Shown here: piece by piece, positions 18,204-26,757 of the stretch | Position numbering within the stretch: position 1 is the stretch's first letter | How the letters are laid out: the number at the start of each line of letters is the position of its first letter | DNA from: Rhodothermia bacterium | GTDB taxonomy: Bacteria; Bacteroidota; Rhodothermia; Rhodothermales; JAAAOL01 | DNA: 64,000 nt | NCBI GenBank assembly: GCA_030428385.1 | Contig: JAUIDY010000008.1 | Coordinates: forward strand, 1 to 64,000 | Direction: 5' to 3' | The notes under the pieces: model-generated | Told to the model about the DNA's origin: nothing | Databases searched by the model: none | What the model saw: only the letters and a program-made list of their open reading frames with translations | Made by a program: the position numbers and the translations under genes

Positions 18204-20429
18204 CTACGCCAGTACCTCTTCAAACCCGATTTCCTCGGCAGCGAGCACAAACACCGTGCTCGGCAGGCCCTCGGTGCGGGCGCGTAGGGTGCGGTAGTAG
18301 TCGGCGAAGTTCTCTGAGGGTGTTGCCATCCCCAGAAACACCACATCCGCATCTGCCGACGAGGTGTGAAGGATTTCGTAGAAGGGGGCGTCGTTCCCAA
18401 TGATCACATCGAGAGTAGCACCTGTGCGGGTGCGATCCAACACAGAAGTGAGGTTGGAACGGACATCCGTGGCAGCAGCCTCGTTGGGGACCACAATTTT
18501 CACGCGTAGCTCCGCCTCCGGCCAGTCGAGGCCCGACTGCAGCAGGTAGGCGAGTATTTTCATGAGGCCGCCGTTGCCTTTGAGCCCGCCCCACCATACA
18601 TCGATGCGCTTGTGGTCGCCGAAGCCACGCTCTTCGTTGGGGCGCACCACCACCACGTTGCGGCGGGCGCGATGGATCTCCGCAATCATCTCGCAGAAGC
18701 GCTCCACATGTGCCGAGTCGGGCTCCTGCGTATCGCCCAGCACAACGGTGTTGGGCACCAGCGGCCCCATGCCATACGTCTCGACGAGCTTCTCGGCTCC
18801 CTCGAAGGGATTGGATGCCACCACCGTGCGCACCAGACTCTGCACCCCCCGCCGTCCCAAGTAATCACGGATGTTGGCTTCAAGCGCGAGGCGGCGTTCG
18901 GCCGTCGTGGCAGGGTCGGTCATCACGGTTGCCACCGTCATCAAGGCGCGGTTCTGGGTCCAGGCCGTCGCTAGTTCGATCAGGTACCAGCGTTTTTTGG
19001 GGGCACCGGAGAGTACGAGCAGGTGGGGCCGCCAGTTTTTGGGGTCGGGTGCTTCGCGCAGCCGCATCAGCCCGATCCGTGTAATGCTCATCCACAACCC
19101 TTGCCGCACATCGCCCCAAGCGGTTTGCAAGCTGCGGCGCTCCAGCCACACAAACACCGCCACTACAAACACCGCCGCCACCAGCGTTGCCCACGCGTTG
19201 ATCAGCAACATCACCGCCACACAGCCCGCCGCCCCCAGCATGGAAAACGCCCAGTGTACACGAAACGTGGGCCGAAACGAAGGACTATCCAGAAATTGCT
19301 CAATGCCTGCCGAGATGTTCAGCACGGCATAGGTGGTCAGAAAAAACATCGACAAGACGGGCGCAATCAGGTTGAGGTCCCCAATCCACACCGCCCCGAG
19401 CGACAAAACAAGCGTCAGCGCCGTCCCGATGCGTGGGGTGTTCTCCTCACCGCTGCCTTTGCCTAGCCACCGCAGCCTGCGCGGCAGCACACCATCTAGC
19501 GCCAGCGCTTGCAGCACCCGAGGAGCCCCCAAAATGCTCCCGATGGCGCTCGACAGCGTGGCTCCCCACACGCCCAGCAAAATGGCATCGCCCCAGAACG
19601 CCATCTTGCGCATCACCAGCGGATCTTCGATGAGCGTCTCTGCCCCTGCCCGTAGGGCTAGTAGAACCGGCAATGCCATATAAATCACATAGCCTGCTCC
19701 TACTGCCGCGAATGTCCCTTTCGGAATCGAATCTTCCGGGTTGGCGAGGTCACCTGATAGGTTGACGCCCGCCATGATGCCCGTCACCGCTGGAAAAAAC
19801 ACGGCGAATACCGTCCAGAAGGGCGCAGGCGTGACGGTCTCTGGCGCGCCCCAGAGTTGCACATCCGACGCTTCCAGCGGCTTGCCAAACAGCAATGACA
19901 GCAACGACAGCGCAATGGCCGCCATGATAAAAAATTGCGCCCGAATAGCCAGTTGCGCCGAAGTCAGCGCCAGCACCGCCACCAACACTGTGGTGATGAG
20001 GCCAATAATCTTGATGTCGAGCCCCGGAAAAACGCCGATTACACTTTCTGCAAAACCCACCGTGTACAGCGCCACCGAAAGTCCCTGTGCCAGAAACAGC
20101 GGAATACCCACCGCCCCGCCAATCTCAATCCCCAGCGAGCGGCTGATCATGTAATAGGCCCCGCCAATACGCACACGCTGGTCGGTGGCAATGGCGGCAA
20201 TCGACAGGGCCGTCAGAAAGGTGATCAGCGTGGAAAGCGTGACGATAACCAGCGTCCCTAGCAGCCCGACGTTGCCCACCACCCAGCCAAACCGGAGGTA
20301 CATGATTACCCCGAGGATGGTGAGGATCGACGGGGTGAAGACGCCTCCGAAGGTCGTCAGGCCGCCTTCTTTGCCCGTGACGACCTTTACTTTTGCGGGT
20401 TTGGGACGCCGGAGCAGCCGTTTTAACAT
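18204..20429 (-). CDS. Cation-chloride cotransporter-like permease (APC superfamily)
   Basis: A 741-residue inner-membrane transporter. The first 430 or so residues hold about 12 hydrophobic helices; FGGVFTPSILTILGVIMYLRFGWVVGN, RIGGAYYMISRSLGIEIGGAVG and GIMAGVNLSGDLANPEDSIPKGT are the hallmark blocks shared with eukaryotic SLC12 (NKCC/KCC) and their bacterial relatives. The soluble C-terminal half (RPHLLVLSGAPKKRWYLIELA to the end) resembles the cytosolic domain of SLC12 proteins and ends in a USP-like stretch (DADVVFLGMATPSENFADYYRTL). The transported ions cannot be read from sequence. It stands alone on its strand, 78 bases downstream of an intrinsic terminator at 20500-20533 that faces the same way. 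Confidence 0.9.
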   Translation of the reverse strand: MLKRLLRRPKPAKVKVVTGKEGGLTTFGGVFTPSILTILGVIMYLRFGWVVGNVGLLGTLVIVTLSTLITFLTALSIAAIATDQRVRIGGAYYMISRSLGIEIGGAVGIPLFLAQGLSVALYTVGFAESVIGVFPGLDIKIIGLITTVLVAVLALTSAQLAIRAQFFIMAAIALSLLSLLFGKPLEASDVQLWGAPETVTPAPFWTVFAVFFPAVTGIMAGVNLSGDLANPEDSIPKGTFAAVGAGYVIYMALPVLLALRAGAETLIEDPLVMRKMAFWGDAILLGVWGATLSSAIGSILGAPRVLQALALDGVLPRRLRWLGKGSGEENTPRIGTALTLVLSLGAVWIGDLNLIAPVLSMFFLTTYAVLNISAGIEQFLDSPSFRPTFRVHWAFSMLGAAGCVAVMLLINAWATLVAAVFVVAVFVWLERRSLQTAWGDVRQGLWMSITRIGLMRLREAPDPKNWRPHLLVLSGAPKKRWYLIELATAWTQNRALMTVATVMTDPATTAERRLALEANIRDYLGRRGVQSLVRTVVASNPFEGAEKLVETYGMGPLVPNTVVLGDTQEPDSAHVERFCEMIAEIHRARRNVVVVRPNEERGFGDHKRIDVWWGGLKGNGGLMKILAYLLQSGLDWPEAELRVKIVVPNEAAATDVRSNLTSVLDRTRTGATLDVIIGNDAPFYEILHTSSADADVVFLGMATPSENFADYYRTLRARTEGLPSTVFVLAAEEIGFEEVLA

Positions 20430-20489
20430 GAGACGGGATTAGAAATCACAGGATATGAGAGGAGTGTCTGGCGGAGGCAAAACGCGACA

Positions 20490-20533
20490 AGATAAGAAAA
20501 AGCCCGGCATCAACCCCACGCGATACCGGGCTT
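20490..20533 (-). terminator. Intrinsic terminator upstream of the cotransporter gene
   Basis: On the minus strand AAGCCCGG-T-ATC pairs with GAT-G-CCGGGCTT around a 10-base loop, followed by a TTTTTCTTATC tail (20499-20490). No coding gene on this strand ends here. Confidence 0.7.
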
Positions 20534-20737
20534 CTGGCTTCCAGCCTCATCTACGAAGATATGCATTCCGCCACGTAAGAAGAGGCGCGCAAGAGAGGCA
20601 CCGCCAAAGTAGGCGGCCCGTGTTAAGCAGACGTAAGGCAGACATTACGAAATCAAGACGCCTCCCTTTTCCACGCATTGCCATTCGCTAATCACATCTT
20701 AACGTTGGGCTAACGGCGAAGTAATGCCACTTTCCGT
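20490..20737 (-). ncRNA. Candidate structured leader or small RNA upstream of the cotransporter gene
   Basis: Read on the minus strand, this region has no open frame of useful length but several stems: GGCCGCC-TACTTT-GGCGGTGCC near 20604-20625, a GAGGCG/CGCCTC pair that would enclose it, and the terminator hairpin at 20500-20533. The terminator sits between any promoter here and the cotransporter start, which fits either attenuation (riboswitch-like) or a separate small RNA ending there. I could not match it to a known RNA family by eye. Confidence 0.3.
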
Positions 20738-20779
20738 TCTTATTGCGCCTTTTCTGATGATTGTTCACCCCTCTCGCCC

Positions 20780-21259
20780 ATGCTTTCTGCTCACATGCTC
20801 TCGCAAGAAGCCGCTCCGAATCATGCCTTTCAGTTCCTCGACGTGCTCGAACACGCCGACATGGGCATCTTGGTCACCGACGCTACCACCCGCGTGGTAT
20901 GGCTCAATGAAACCCTGGCCCGGTATTTCGAGGTCATTCCGAGTACGTTGATTGGGCGCACGCGGGCTGCCGTGTTTCGCGAAGTGCTGGCCCCACGTCT
21001 CGCGCACCCCGATGTGTTTCTGGGCCGCACGTTGTACAGCCCATCCTCGCACACCCGAACGGTACTGCACGTGCCGCACCCTCAGCGACGCTTAGAACAC
21101 TGGGCATGGTCCATCGAATCGGGCTCGTTCCTCGGCGGGCGCATCGATCACTTCATCGATGTGACGGGGCAGCAAGACGTGCTGGAGCCGCTGCAACGCC
21201 CCGCCCGTTCGCAGTTTCTCGACTTCTCCTCGCGGTCGTTGGCGGCCAACGGAAAATGA
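20780..21259 (+). CDS. Small single-PAS-domain protein
   Basis: A 159-residue soluble protein without signal peptide. Residues 15-130 fit a PAS sensor domain: FQFLDVLEHADMGILVTDATTRVVWLNETLARYF, then LIGRTRAAVFREVLAPRL and a C-terminal strand pair HWAWSIESGSFLGGRIDHFIDVTGQ. No histidine kinase, GGDEF or DNA-binding domain is attached, so it may act as a stand-alone sensor that talks to another protein, or be a degraded relic of one. ATG at 20780 is used; a second ATG (20795) would shorten it by five residues. It lies alone between the cotransporter leader and a two-way terminator. Confidence 0.7.
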   Translation: MLSAHMLSQEAAPNHAFQFLDVLEHADMGILVTDATTRVVWLNETLARYFEVIPSTLIGRTRAAVFREVLAPRLAHPDVFLGRTLYSPSSHTRTVLHVPHPQRRLEHWAWSIESGSFLGGRIDHFIDVTGQQDVLEPLQRPARSQFLDFSSRSLAANGK

Positions 21260-21285
21260 CCCCCTTTCGGGCGCGTTTCGATAGC

Positions 21286-21329
21286 AAAAAAAAGCGGGGC
21301 GGCTCATTGGTAGCCGCCCCGCTTTTTTT
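21286..21329. terminator. Bidirectional intrinsic terminator
   Basis: AAGCGGGGCGGCT and AGCCGCCCCGCTT form a 13-base stem around a CATTGGT loop, with A-runs on the left and T-runs on the right, so it can end both the PAS gene (plus) and the OmpA-type gene (minus). Confidence 0.92.
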
Positions 21330-21345
21330 GAATCAGGCGTCGGGA

Positions 21346-22866
21346 TTATTGACCCGCTTCCGGCAAGATCGGAAGGGTGTCTACGCGACGGAACTGGCTC
21401 GGATCTTTCTTGCCCGAGCTTTGCACCTGGCTGCGCGTGCTGAAGCGGCTCGCCGCGATGCCGTTGTCGATGTAGAACTGTTCCACAGCGCGGGCACGGT
21501 CAGCGGCCAACTGGCGCGAGTTACGCTCGCTGCGCACGGCATAGCCCACGATTTCGGCGTTGATGTTCGGGCAATCCTGGAAGATCTGCACGTTTTCCAT
21601 CAGCGCCTGACGGGCTGCCGGCGTGAGCACACTGGAGTTCTGATCGAAGAACACCGTGTTCATTTCCGTGATGTCGCAGTTGACCGGGCAGGGTTCTACG
21701 GTCACGGTCATGGTGCGCGTATCCGAGCCGCCCTCGTTGGTCGCTGTCAACGTCACGGTGTACGAGCCGGGCTGGCTGTAGGTGTGGTTCGGGGCCGCGC
21801 CGGTGCCGGTGCTGCCATCGCCGAAGTCCCACTCGTAGCGGATCGGGGCGGTACCACGCACGTTGGCGGTGAAGTTAACCGCCGTCAGCGGTTCACACGT
21901 CGTCACGGTGGTATTGTCGGCACCAATCGTCACAATTTCAGCCGGAGCAATCACGCGGACGCTGCACCCTTGCGAGTCGGTGCTGCCTTCGTTGGTGGCC
22001 GTAAACGCCACGCTGTAGGTCCCGGCTTGCGTAAAGCTGTGTGAGCCAGCGATTCCGGTGCCGGTCGCCCCGTCACCGAAGTCCCAGCGGTATTCCAGCG
22101 GCTCCGAGGCGCCTTCGTTGATGATGGCCGAGAAGCTGCCGGTTTCGCCCACGACCAGTTGTGCGGGGCAGTTAACAGATAGCACTTCGACAGGCGTAAA
22201 GGCACTCTTGAAGTTGATCTTCAGGCCCACGCCGAACAGGTTCAGGATGTCCATGCCGCCGAAACCATTGGCATCGTTGGCGTCAATGGCATCGTCGCCG
22301 GAGGTGAAGCTGGAGGTGTTTTCAACAAAGAAGGACGTACGATCATTCACGGCGATGTCGAGGCCGACGCCCACAAGCGGGCCAAAGGCACTTTCGCTCT
22401 CCTGGCCGCCGCCTTGCTGCTGCACGTCGCCAAAGGAATAATCAAGACCAAGTTGCACGTACGGTGCAATCCGGGCCCGGTCATTTCCAGGCTTCAACGT
22501 GGCAAAAAGTTGCAGCGAGCTCCGGGTGGTCGGGTCTTCTTCGATGGTGCCTTCGGTTTGCTCGCCAAACTGCGTGATGACGGGGTAGTTACCGAACTGA
22601 TAAGCGAGGCTCAGGCTAAACGGCACACTAAATTGATAGCCTAATTCGGCAGCCAGCCCATACGGCAATTTACCATCGATTTCGTAAGCGTCGCCGTTGA
22701 AGTTAAAGGGGGATTTTTCATTATCGCCGAGGTACCAAGCGATACCCACTTTGGGCTTAATGAAAAAGGTGTCCTCGGGGCGCAAGCTCTGTGCCGTCAC
22801 GGTTGTGGCGGTAATGCCCATCATGAGGCAGAACAAGGCAAAGAGGATGGATAAACGTTGTTTCAT
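21346..22866 (-). CDS. Outer-membrane beta-barrel protein with two PKD domains and OmpA-like C-terminus (copy 1)
   Basis: A 506-residue envelope protein. Signal peptide to VTAQS, then an eight-strand-like barrel (about 30-235, with FIKPKVGIAWYLGDN and LFGVGLKINFKSAF), two PKD domains marked by YRWDFGDGATG and YEWDFGDGSTG, and an OmpA-like end (CDITEMNTVFFDQNSSVLTPAARQAL). In the OmpA fold, the aspartate that binds peptidoglycan (GYTDR in E. coli) is replaced: the sequence reads GYAVRSERN, while the arginine in ADRARAV is kept. A GGAGG ribosome site precedes the ATG by about nine bases. The next gene upstream on this strand (23318-24865) is its paralog, sharing domain order and many residues. 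Likely an envelope anchor or gliding-type surface component; no partner genes are visible. Confidence 0.88.
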   Translation of the reverse strand: MKQRLSILFALFCLMMGITATTVTAQSLRPEDTFFIKPKVGIAWYLGDNEKSPFNFNGDAYEIDGKLPYGLAAELGYQFSVPFSLSLAYQFGNYPVITQFGEQTEGTIEEDPTTRSSLQLFATLKPGNDRARIAPYVQLGLDYSFGDVQQQGGGQESESAFGPLVGVGLDIAVNDRTSFFVENTSSFTSGDDAIDANDANGFGGMDILNLFGVGLKINFKSAFTPVEVLSVNCPAQLVVGETGSFSAIINEGASEPLEYRWDFGDGATGTGIAGSHSFTQAGTYSVAFTATNEGSTDSQGCSVRVIAPAEIVTIGADNTTVTTCEPLTAVNFTANVRGTAPIRYEWDFGDGSTGTGAAPNHTYSQPGSYTVTLTATNEGGSDTRTMTVTVEPCPVNCDITEMNTVFFDQNSSVLTPAARQALMENVQIFQDCPNINAEIVGYAVRSERNSRQLAADRARAVEQFYIDNGIAASRFSTRSQVQSSGKKDPSQFRRVDTLPILPEAGQ

Positions 22867-23255
22867 CGGGATGTCCTCCGGTAGCGATGAGGCAATGTGA
22901 AGGAAGGTCAGGTATGTTCAGATAGATGCAGCGTGGTGGGGCTACAGCCGTAGAAGAATGGGCAAGGCCGTAGGGGGGACCGAGCAACCAAAAAAATCCT
23001 TGCCATGTTCCCTATGTCCATAGCGGACGCATACTACGGGGTAACCGCAAGATGTGCAACATGTTCATAGAAGTTGCACGCAGCAAATATGATTAGGTAT
23101 TCGCTTAGTTTTTTAGAAGATCAATTGGAAGGCGTAGCGACGAGGACCAGCGATTCCCATGGGGCGCTTGCATTATGAATAGCCTAAGATACACTGATGC
23201 CAATCAGAATGATTAACGACGCGCTGTGAAGTTGTTGTATGAAAAAGGAAACATC
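22867..23255. other. Non-coding spacer between the two OmpA-type genes
   Basis: About 390 bases with no credible gene on either strand. The right half (23080-23250) is AT-rich (GATTAGGTATTCGCTTAG and similar), fitting a promoter region for the minus-strand gene 21346-22866, whose GGAGG site is at 22874-22878. The terminator of the other paralog closes the spacer. Confidence 0.6.
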
Positions 23256-23297
23256 AAAAAAAGGGCGAGCCTTGCATCAGAAGGCTCGCCCTTTTTT
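23256..23297 (-). terminator. Intrinsic terminator of the second OmpA-type gene
   Basis: GGGCGAGCCTT (23263-23273) pairs with AAGGCTCGCCC (23281-23291) around a 7-base loop; A-run on the left gives the T-tail on the minus strand, T-run on the right also allows plus-strand use. Confidence 0.9.
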
Positions 23298-23317
23298 ATG
23301 ACGTTGACGAGGCTGGA

Positions 23318-24865
23318 TTACCCGTCGGTATTGCTTTCTTCAATCTCGGTCAGGCGCGGGATGGTGTCAGCGCGACGCAACTGGCTCGGATCTTTCTTGG
23401 CCTCGCGCAGCACGCTGCCGGAGGTCGCAAAGCGGTCCTCACTGATGCCACCATCGAGGTAGAACTGGAGCACGGCGCGGGCGCGGTCTTGCGCCAGACG
23501 GCGGGCGTTCCGTTCGCCACTGGAAGCAAAGCCTTGAATGTCGGCCTGAATATCCGGGCAGTCGCGGAAGATATCGAGGTTTTCCTGCAGTGCCTGTCGT
23601 GCTTCGGCCGTAAGGACGCTGGAGTTGCGGTCGAAGAACACCGAGTTCATCTCCGAGATATCGCAGAGCGGCGCACACGGATCAACGGTCACCTCATACG
23701 TTCGGGTATCGGTCCCTGCCGAGTTCTGCACCGTCATGGTGACAGTGTAGGTTCCGGCTTCGCGGTAGGTATGGCTCGGGTTGGCCCCGCTTCCGGTGTT
23801 ACCATCGCCAAAGTCCCAGGTATACGTAATCGGGGCCGTGCCACGCACATTGGCGTTGAACTGCACGGGAACGAGCGGCTCACAGGTATCCACTTCGGTA
23901 CGGGTGGTGGTGATGGTGGTCACCCGCGCCGGAGCGAGCACCCGCACCACACAACTGGCTGTATCATTGCTTCCACCATTATCAGCCGTAAAGTTGACCG
24001 TATAGGAACCTGCCTGATCGTAGGAATGAGACGCCAGCAGACCCGGTGCGGCCATGTTGTCGCCAAAGTCCCACGAGTAGTCAACCGGCTGCGTGGCATC
24101 TTCGTTGACAGAGGCCGTGAAGGTCCCTGTTTCGCCAACAACGAGTGTTTCTGGACAGTCAAGCGTCAGCACTTCCACTGGGGTAAAGGCGGGATTAAAG
24201 TTGAAGCGCAGCCCGAGCCCATAAAAGTTAAAGGCGTCAAAGTCAGACACATCATCTTCATCCGCTGAACTATCGTACTTGGTCGGGTCTGCTTGGTCCA
24301 ACGCCTCATCCGGGAAGATATACATGCTGCTCACTTCCAGAAAGAGCCCTAACTGATCGTTGACGGCTACATCCAGGCCGACGCCGCCCATGGGGCCGTA
24401 CCCCACTTCAATGTTGTCATTAATTTTCCCTAACCCAAGCCCAAGTCCAGCCTGCAAATACGGGTTGGCACGTTTGTCAGGGATCAGGTTTAACCGTCCC
24501 AACAAGTTCAGGTGATGCCGCCAGTCGCTGGTGGTATTTTCATCAATGGCCTGAAAGAGGGGAGGACGCACATCCAAACGCGGGTCACTCACCTTCGGGT
24601 AGTTTCCGGAAAGGTGCATGAGGCCCACACTAAGGCGCTTGTTAAGATGGAGGCCAAATTCAACCCCCAGGCTGAACCCGATATTGTCTACGTATTCAGA
24701 AAGTTCGTTTTCGGGGTTATCGTCGCGGTCGCCCCCATAGGTGTTCAACCCGATGCGCCCTTTCAGATACGCGCCGTCATCGGCGCGGTAGTTCTGGGCA
24801 ACAGCGGGCGAAGCAACAAGGAACAACGCAAGGCAAAGAAAAAGTGGTAGCAAGCGGCCTTTCAT
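23318..24865 (-). CDS. Outer-membrane beta-barrel protein with two PKD domains and OmpA-like C-terminus (copy 2)
   Basis: Paralog of the 21346-22866 protein with the same order: signal peptide (MKGRLLPLFLCLALFLVASPAVAQ), barrel, two PKD domains (YSWDFGDNMAAPG and YTWDFGDGNTGSG), OmpA-like end (CDISEMNSVFFDRNSSVLTAEARQAL). I start it at the ATG at 24865, which has GGAGG seven bases upstream; an upstream in-frame ATG at 24892 would add nine residues before the signal peptide. Here the OmpA peptidoglycan aspartate is replaced by serine (GFASSGERN), and the arginine in AQDRARAV is kept. Both copies end with KKDPSQ-(F/L)RR-(V/A)DT, a conserved tail whose role I do not know. Confidence 0.88.
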   Translation of the reverse strand: MKGRLLPLFLCLALFLVASPAVAQNYRADDGAYLKGRIGLNTYGGDRDDNPENELSEYVDNIGFSLGVEFGLHLNKRLSVGLMHLSGNYPKVSDPRLDVRPPLFQAIDENTTSDWRHHLNLLGRLNLIPDKRANPYLQAGLGLGLGKINDNIEVGYGPMGGVGLDVAVNDQLGLFLEVSSMYIFPDEALDQADPTKYDSSADEDDVSDFDAFNFYGLGLRFNFNPAFTPVEVLTLDCPETLVVGETGTFTASVNEDATQPVDYSWDFGDNMAAPGLLASHSYDQAGSYTVNFTADNGGSNDTASCVVRVLAPARVTTITTTRTEVDTCEPLVPVQFNANVRGTAPITYTWDFGDGNTGSGANPSHTYREAGTYTVTMTVQNSAGTDTRTYEVTVDPCAPLCDISEMNSVFFDRNSSVLTAEARQALQENLDIFRDCPDIQADIQGFASSGERNARRLAQDRARAVLQFYLDGGISEDRFATSGSVLREAKKDPSQLRRADTIPRLTEIEESNTDG

Positions 24866-25181
24866 AAGGGGTCCTCCGGTATAAGCGGGCATGCGCTTCG
24901 GATAAGTGAGTCGAGATGCGGAGTTGAGGGAAAATAGTTTGGGAACAGGTGACCTTCAACCGAAACAAGGTACGAAGCACAAATAGTTATCGGCATATTT
25001 ACTTCTTAACGGTACCCATTATATACAAACTCAGAAGCAAGGGAAAGTAATGGAAGAAAAGCCACATTTTTAAGTCCTTAATACATATTATTGAAATTAT
25101 TGAACATAAATGATTCGTTTCAGACAATCGTTAAACAGACAACCGACGTTTTACCTCCTCAAGAGCCACTGCGCTGTGTTT
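24866..25181. other. Non-coding spacer before rpsT
   Basis: About 316 bases without a supported gene. It is AT-rich between 24990 and 25110 (ATATACAAACTC, TTAATACATATTATTG), as expected for the promoter of the minus-strand OmpA-type gene. Nothing else is recognised. Confidence 0.55.
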
Positions 25182-25221
25182 CCAAAAACAAAAAGCCCGC
25201 TTCGCCTTGGGGAAGCGGGCT
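25182..25221 (-). terminator. Intrinsic terminator of rpsT
   Basis: AGCCCGCTTC (25194-25203) pairs with GAAGCGGGCT (25212-25221); the minus strand then reads a T-rich tail TTTTTGTTTTTGG. It lies 26 bases after the rpsT stop. Confidence 0.88.
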
Positions 25222-25247
25222 GCAAAAATTCTTATTATTTACAACAG

Positions 25248-25502
25248 CTACGAGAGCGCTGCTACATGCTTATCCAGGCTGCTTTTTACATGGGCCGCCT
25301 TGTTGCGATGAATAATCCCTTTCGTGGCAAGGCGATCCAAATAGCCTTTTACCTCGTTTAGCAGCAGTTGCGCTTGATCTTTATCTTCCGTCTGACGCAA
25401 TTTCTTAATCAAGGTGCGCATCCGGCTACGGTGGATACGGTTGCGGTTACGACGCTTCGCCGTCTGGCGAACACGTTTAATGGCCGATTTATGCTGTGGC
25501 AT
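25248..25502 (-). CDS. rpsT: 30S ribosomal protein S20
   Basis: A primary binder of 16S rRNA in early 30S assembly. The 84-residue length and strongly basic start (MPQHKSAIKRVRQTAKRRNRNR) are typical, as is the helical remainder with KGIIHRNKAAHVKSSLDKHVAAL. It is transcribed alone, with a plausible sigma-70-like promoter at 25572-25600 and its own terminator. Confidence 0.97.
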   Translation of the reverse strand: MPQHKSAIKRVRQTAKRRNRNRIHRSRMRTLIKKLRQTEDKDQAQLLLNEVKGYLDRLATKGIIHRNKAAHVKSSLDKHVAALS

Positions 25503-25571
25503 GAGCTACAACGGTAACATTTAGTGGAGATTCCAGCAAAGGCAAGGCAATCAACATTGACAAGCCCTATA

Positions 25572-25600
25572 ATTTAACGTACCTAGTTAGCTTAGGTCAA
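25572..25600 (-). promoter_or_regulatory. Possible promoter of rpsT
   Basis: On the minus strand TTGACC (25600-25595) and TTAAAT (25577-25572) are 17 bases apart, about 70 bases before the start codon. Bacteroidota housekeeping promoters often differ from this pattern, so the call is tentative. Confidence 0.35.
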
Positions 25601-25739
25601 GCGATAACATGGCTCTTATCGTGGAAGTTCAGCTAAGAACCGGAGGCTGAACGGTATCTTCGTCGGAGTAACCGATGACCGTCGCCTCATTGTTTAGCCG
25701 AGAGCCGCTCCCACCCACTCGCTGTCTACAAGGTTCATT

Positions 25740-26642
25740 ATGTGGTCGTTTCTGGCCGAATTCACACGCCCCTCAGAAGGTGTGCTTCAAGTCATCGTTA
25801 TGGATGAAGCACATCGTGAACAGCCCCGTTCCTATCAGGTGCACCCGCAGCACCTTTGGGCACTGTTTGCAGTAGGGGCTGGCCTAACGGGGCTGCTTAT
25901 CCTGATTCTGGTTGCCTTTACCCCGCTGCGTCAATGGATTCCTGGATATGGAACGGACCAGTTGCGGCAAGAAGCACGGCTAGCTACCATGCGCCTGGCG
26001 GCCTTAGAAGATTCACTCGCCGCTCAGCAAGAATATATGGGCCACCTGCGCAGCCTGATGACGGGTGAAAATCTAGGGGGTACGCGCGTACGTGCCCAAC
26101 AGGTGATTTCGGTGTCAGGTGAATTAGCAGAAGTGGCAACCGACGAAACAAGCTCAGACTGGGAAGATCATGAACAACCGGCCTTGCCCCTGGCCCAATT
26201 ACCCACCGTCGCAGTTCCCACCATCCCCGTGAACCAACAAGCCGTCGAGGAACGGTATTTGGCCAGCCTTCAGTTGCCAGCCGTACCTCCGGTAAAAGGT
26301 TTTTTAACGGGTACCTTCGATCCGCGCACCGGTCACTTCGCCATCGACTTGGCCGTCGAGACGGGCACCATGGTCCGATCTATAGGAGATGGCTATGTTA
26401 TCTTCGCCGATTGGACCGATGAAGGAGGCTATACCCTCGTGGTTCAACATACGGATGGCTTTGTCTCTGTGTATAAACACAATGAGCGGCTCTTGAAACG
26501 GGTCGGCGACCGGGTTCGTGCCCGTGAAGCCTTGGCCATGAGTGGAAACTCCGGCGAGCTAACCACGGGACCCCATTTACACTTTGAGTTATGGCATAAT
26601 GGACTTGCCCAAAATCCAACGATGTATCTTGTTGGATTATAA
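25740..26642 (+). CDS. M23 (LytM-type) peptidoglycan endopeptidase, membrane-anchored
   Basis: A 300-residue wall enzyme. A short cytoplasmic part (about 40 residues) is followed by one membrane helix (LWALFAVGAGLTGLLILILVAF), a coiled-coil-like stretch (QLRQEARLATMRLAALEDSLAAQQ), a low-complexity linker, and a C-terminal M23 domain. The zinc/catalytic motifs are present: H-x3-D in GHFAIDLA and HxH in GPHLHFELWHNG. ATG at 25740 is used. The bactofilin gene follows after 115 bases; M23 peptidase-bactofilin pairs are known to set cell shape (for example CcmA with Csd peptidases in Helicobacter), so the two probably act together. Confidence 0.9.
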   Translation: MWSFLAEFTRPSEGVLQVIVMDEAHREQPRSYQVHPQHLWALFAVGAGLTGLLILILVAFTPLRQWIPGYGTDQLRQEARLATMRLAALEDSLAAQQEYMGHLRSLMTGENLGGTRVRAQQVISVSGELAEVATDETSSDWEDHEQPALPLAQLPTVAVPTIPVNQQAVEERYLASLQLPAVPPVKGFLTGTFDPRTGHFAIDLAVETGTMVRSIGDGYVIFADWTDEGGYTLVVQHTDGFVSVYKHNERLLKRVGDRVRAREALAMSGNSGELTTGPHLHFELWHNGLAQNPTMYLVGL

Positions 26643-26757
26643 ATTAAGTTCATCCCACTTTCTACCGAAACTTACTGGAAGCACGATAACAGGACACGAG
26701 TAGCTCTTACCATACCTTGGGCGAAGGAGGACGCTCAGGGACAGATCATCATCCACA

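Noticed and set aside
21106-22044. 312-codon plus-strand frame
   Set aside because: Antisense to the OmpA-type gene and runs through the bidirectional terminator.
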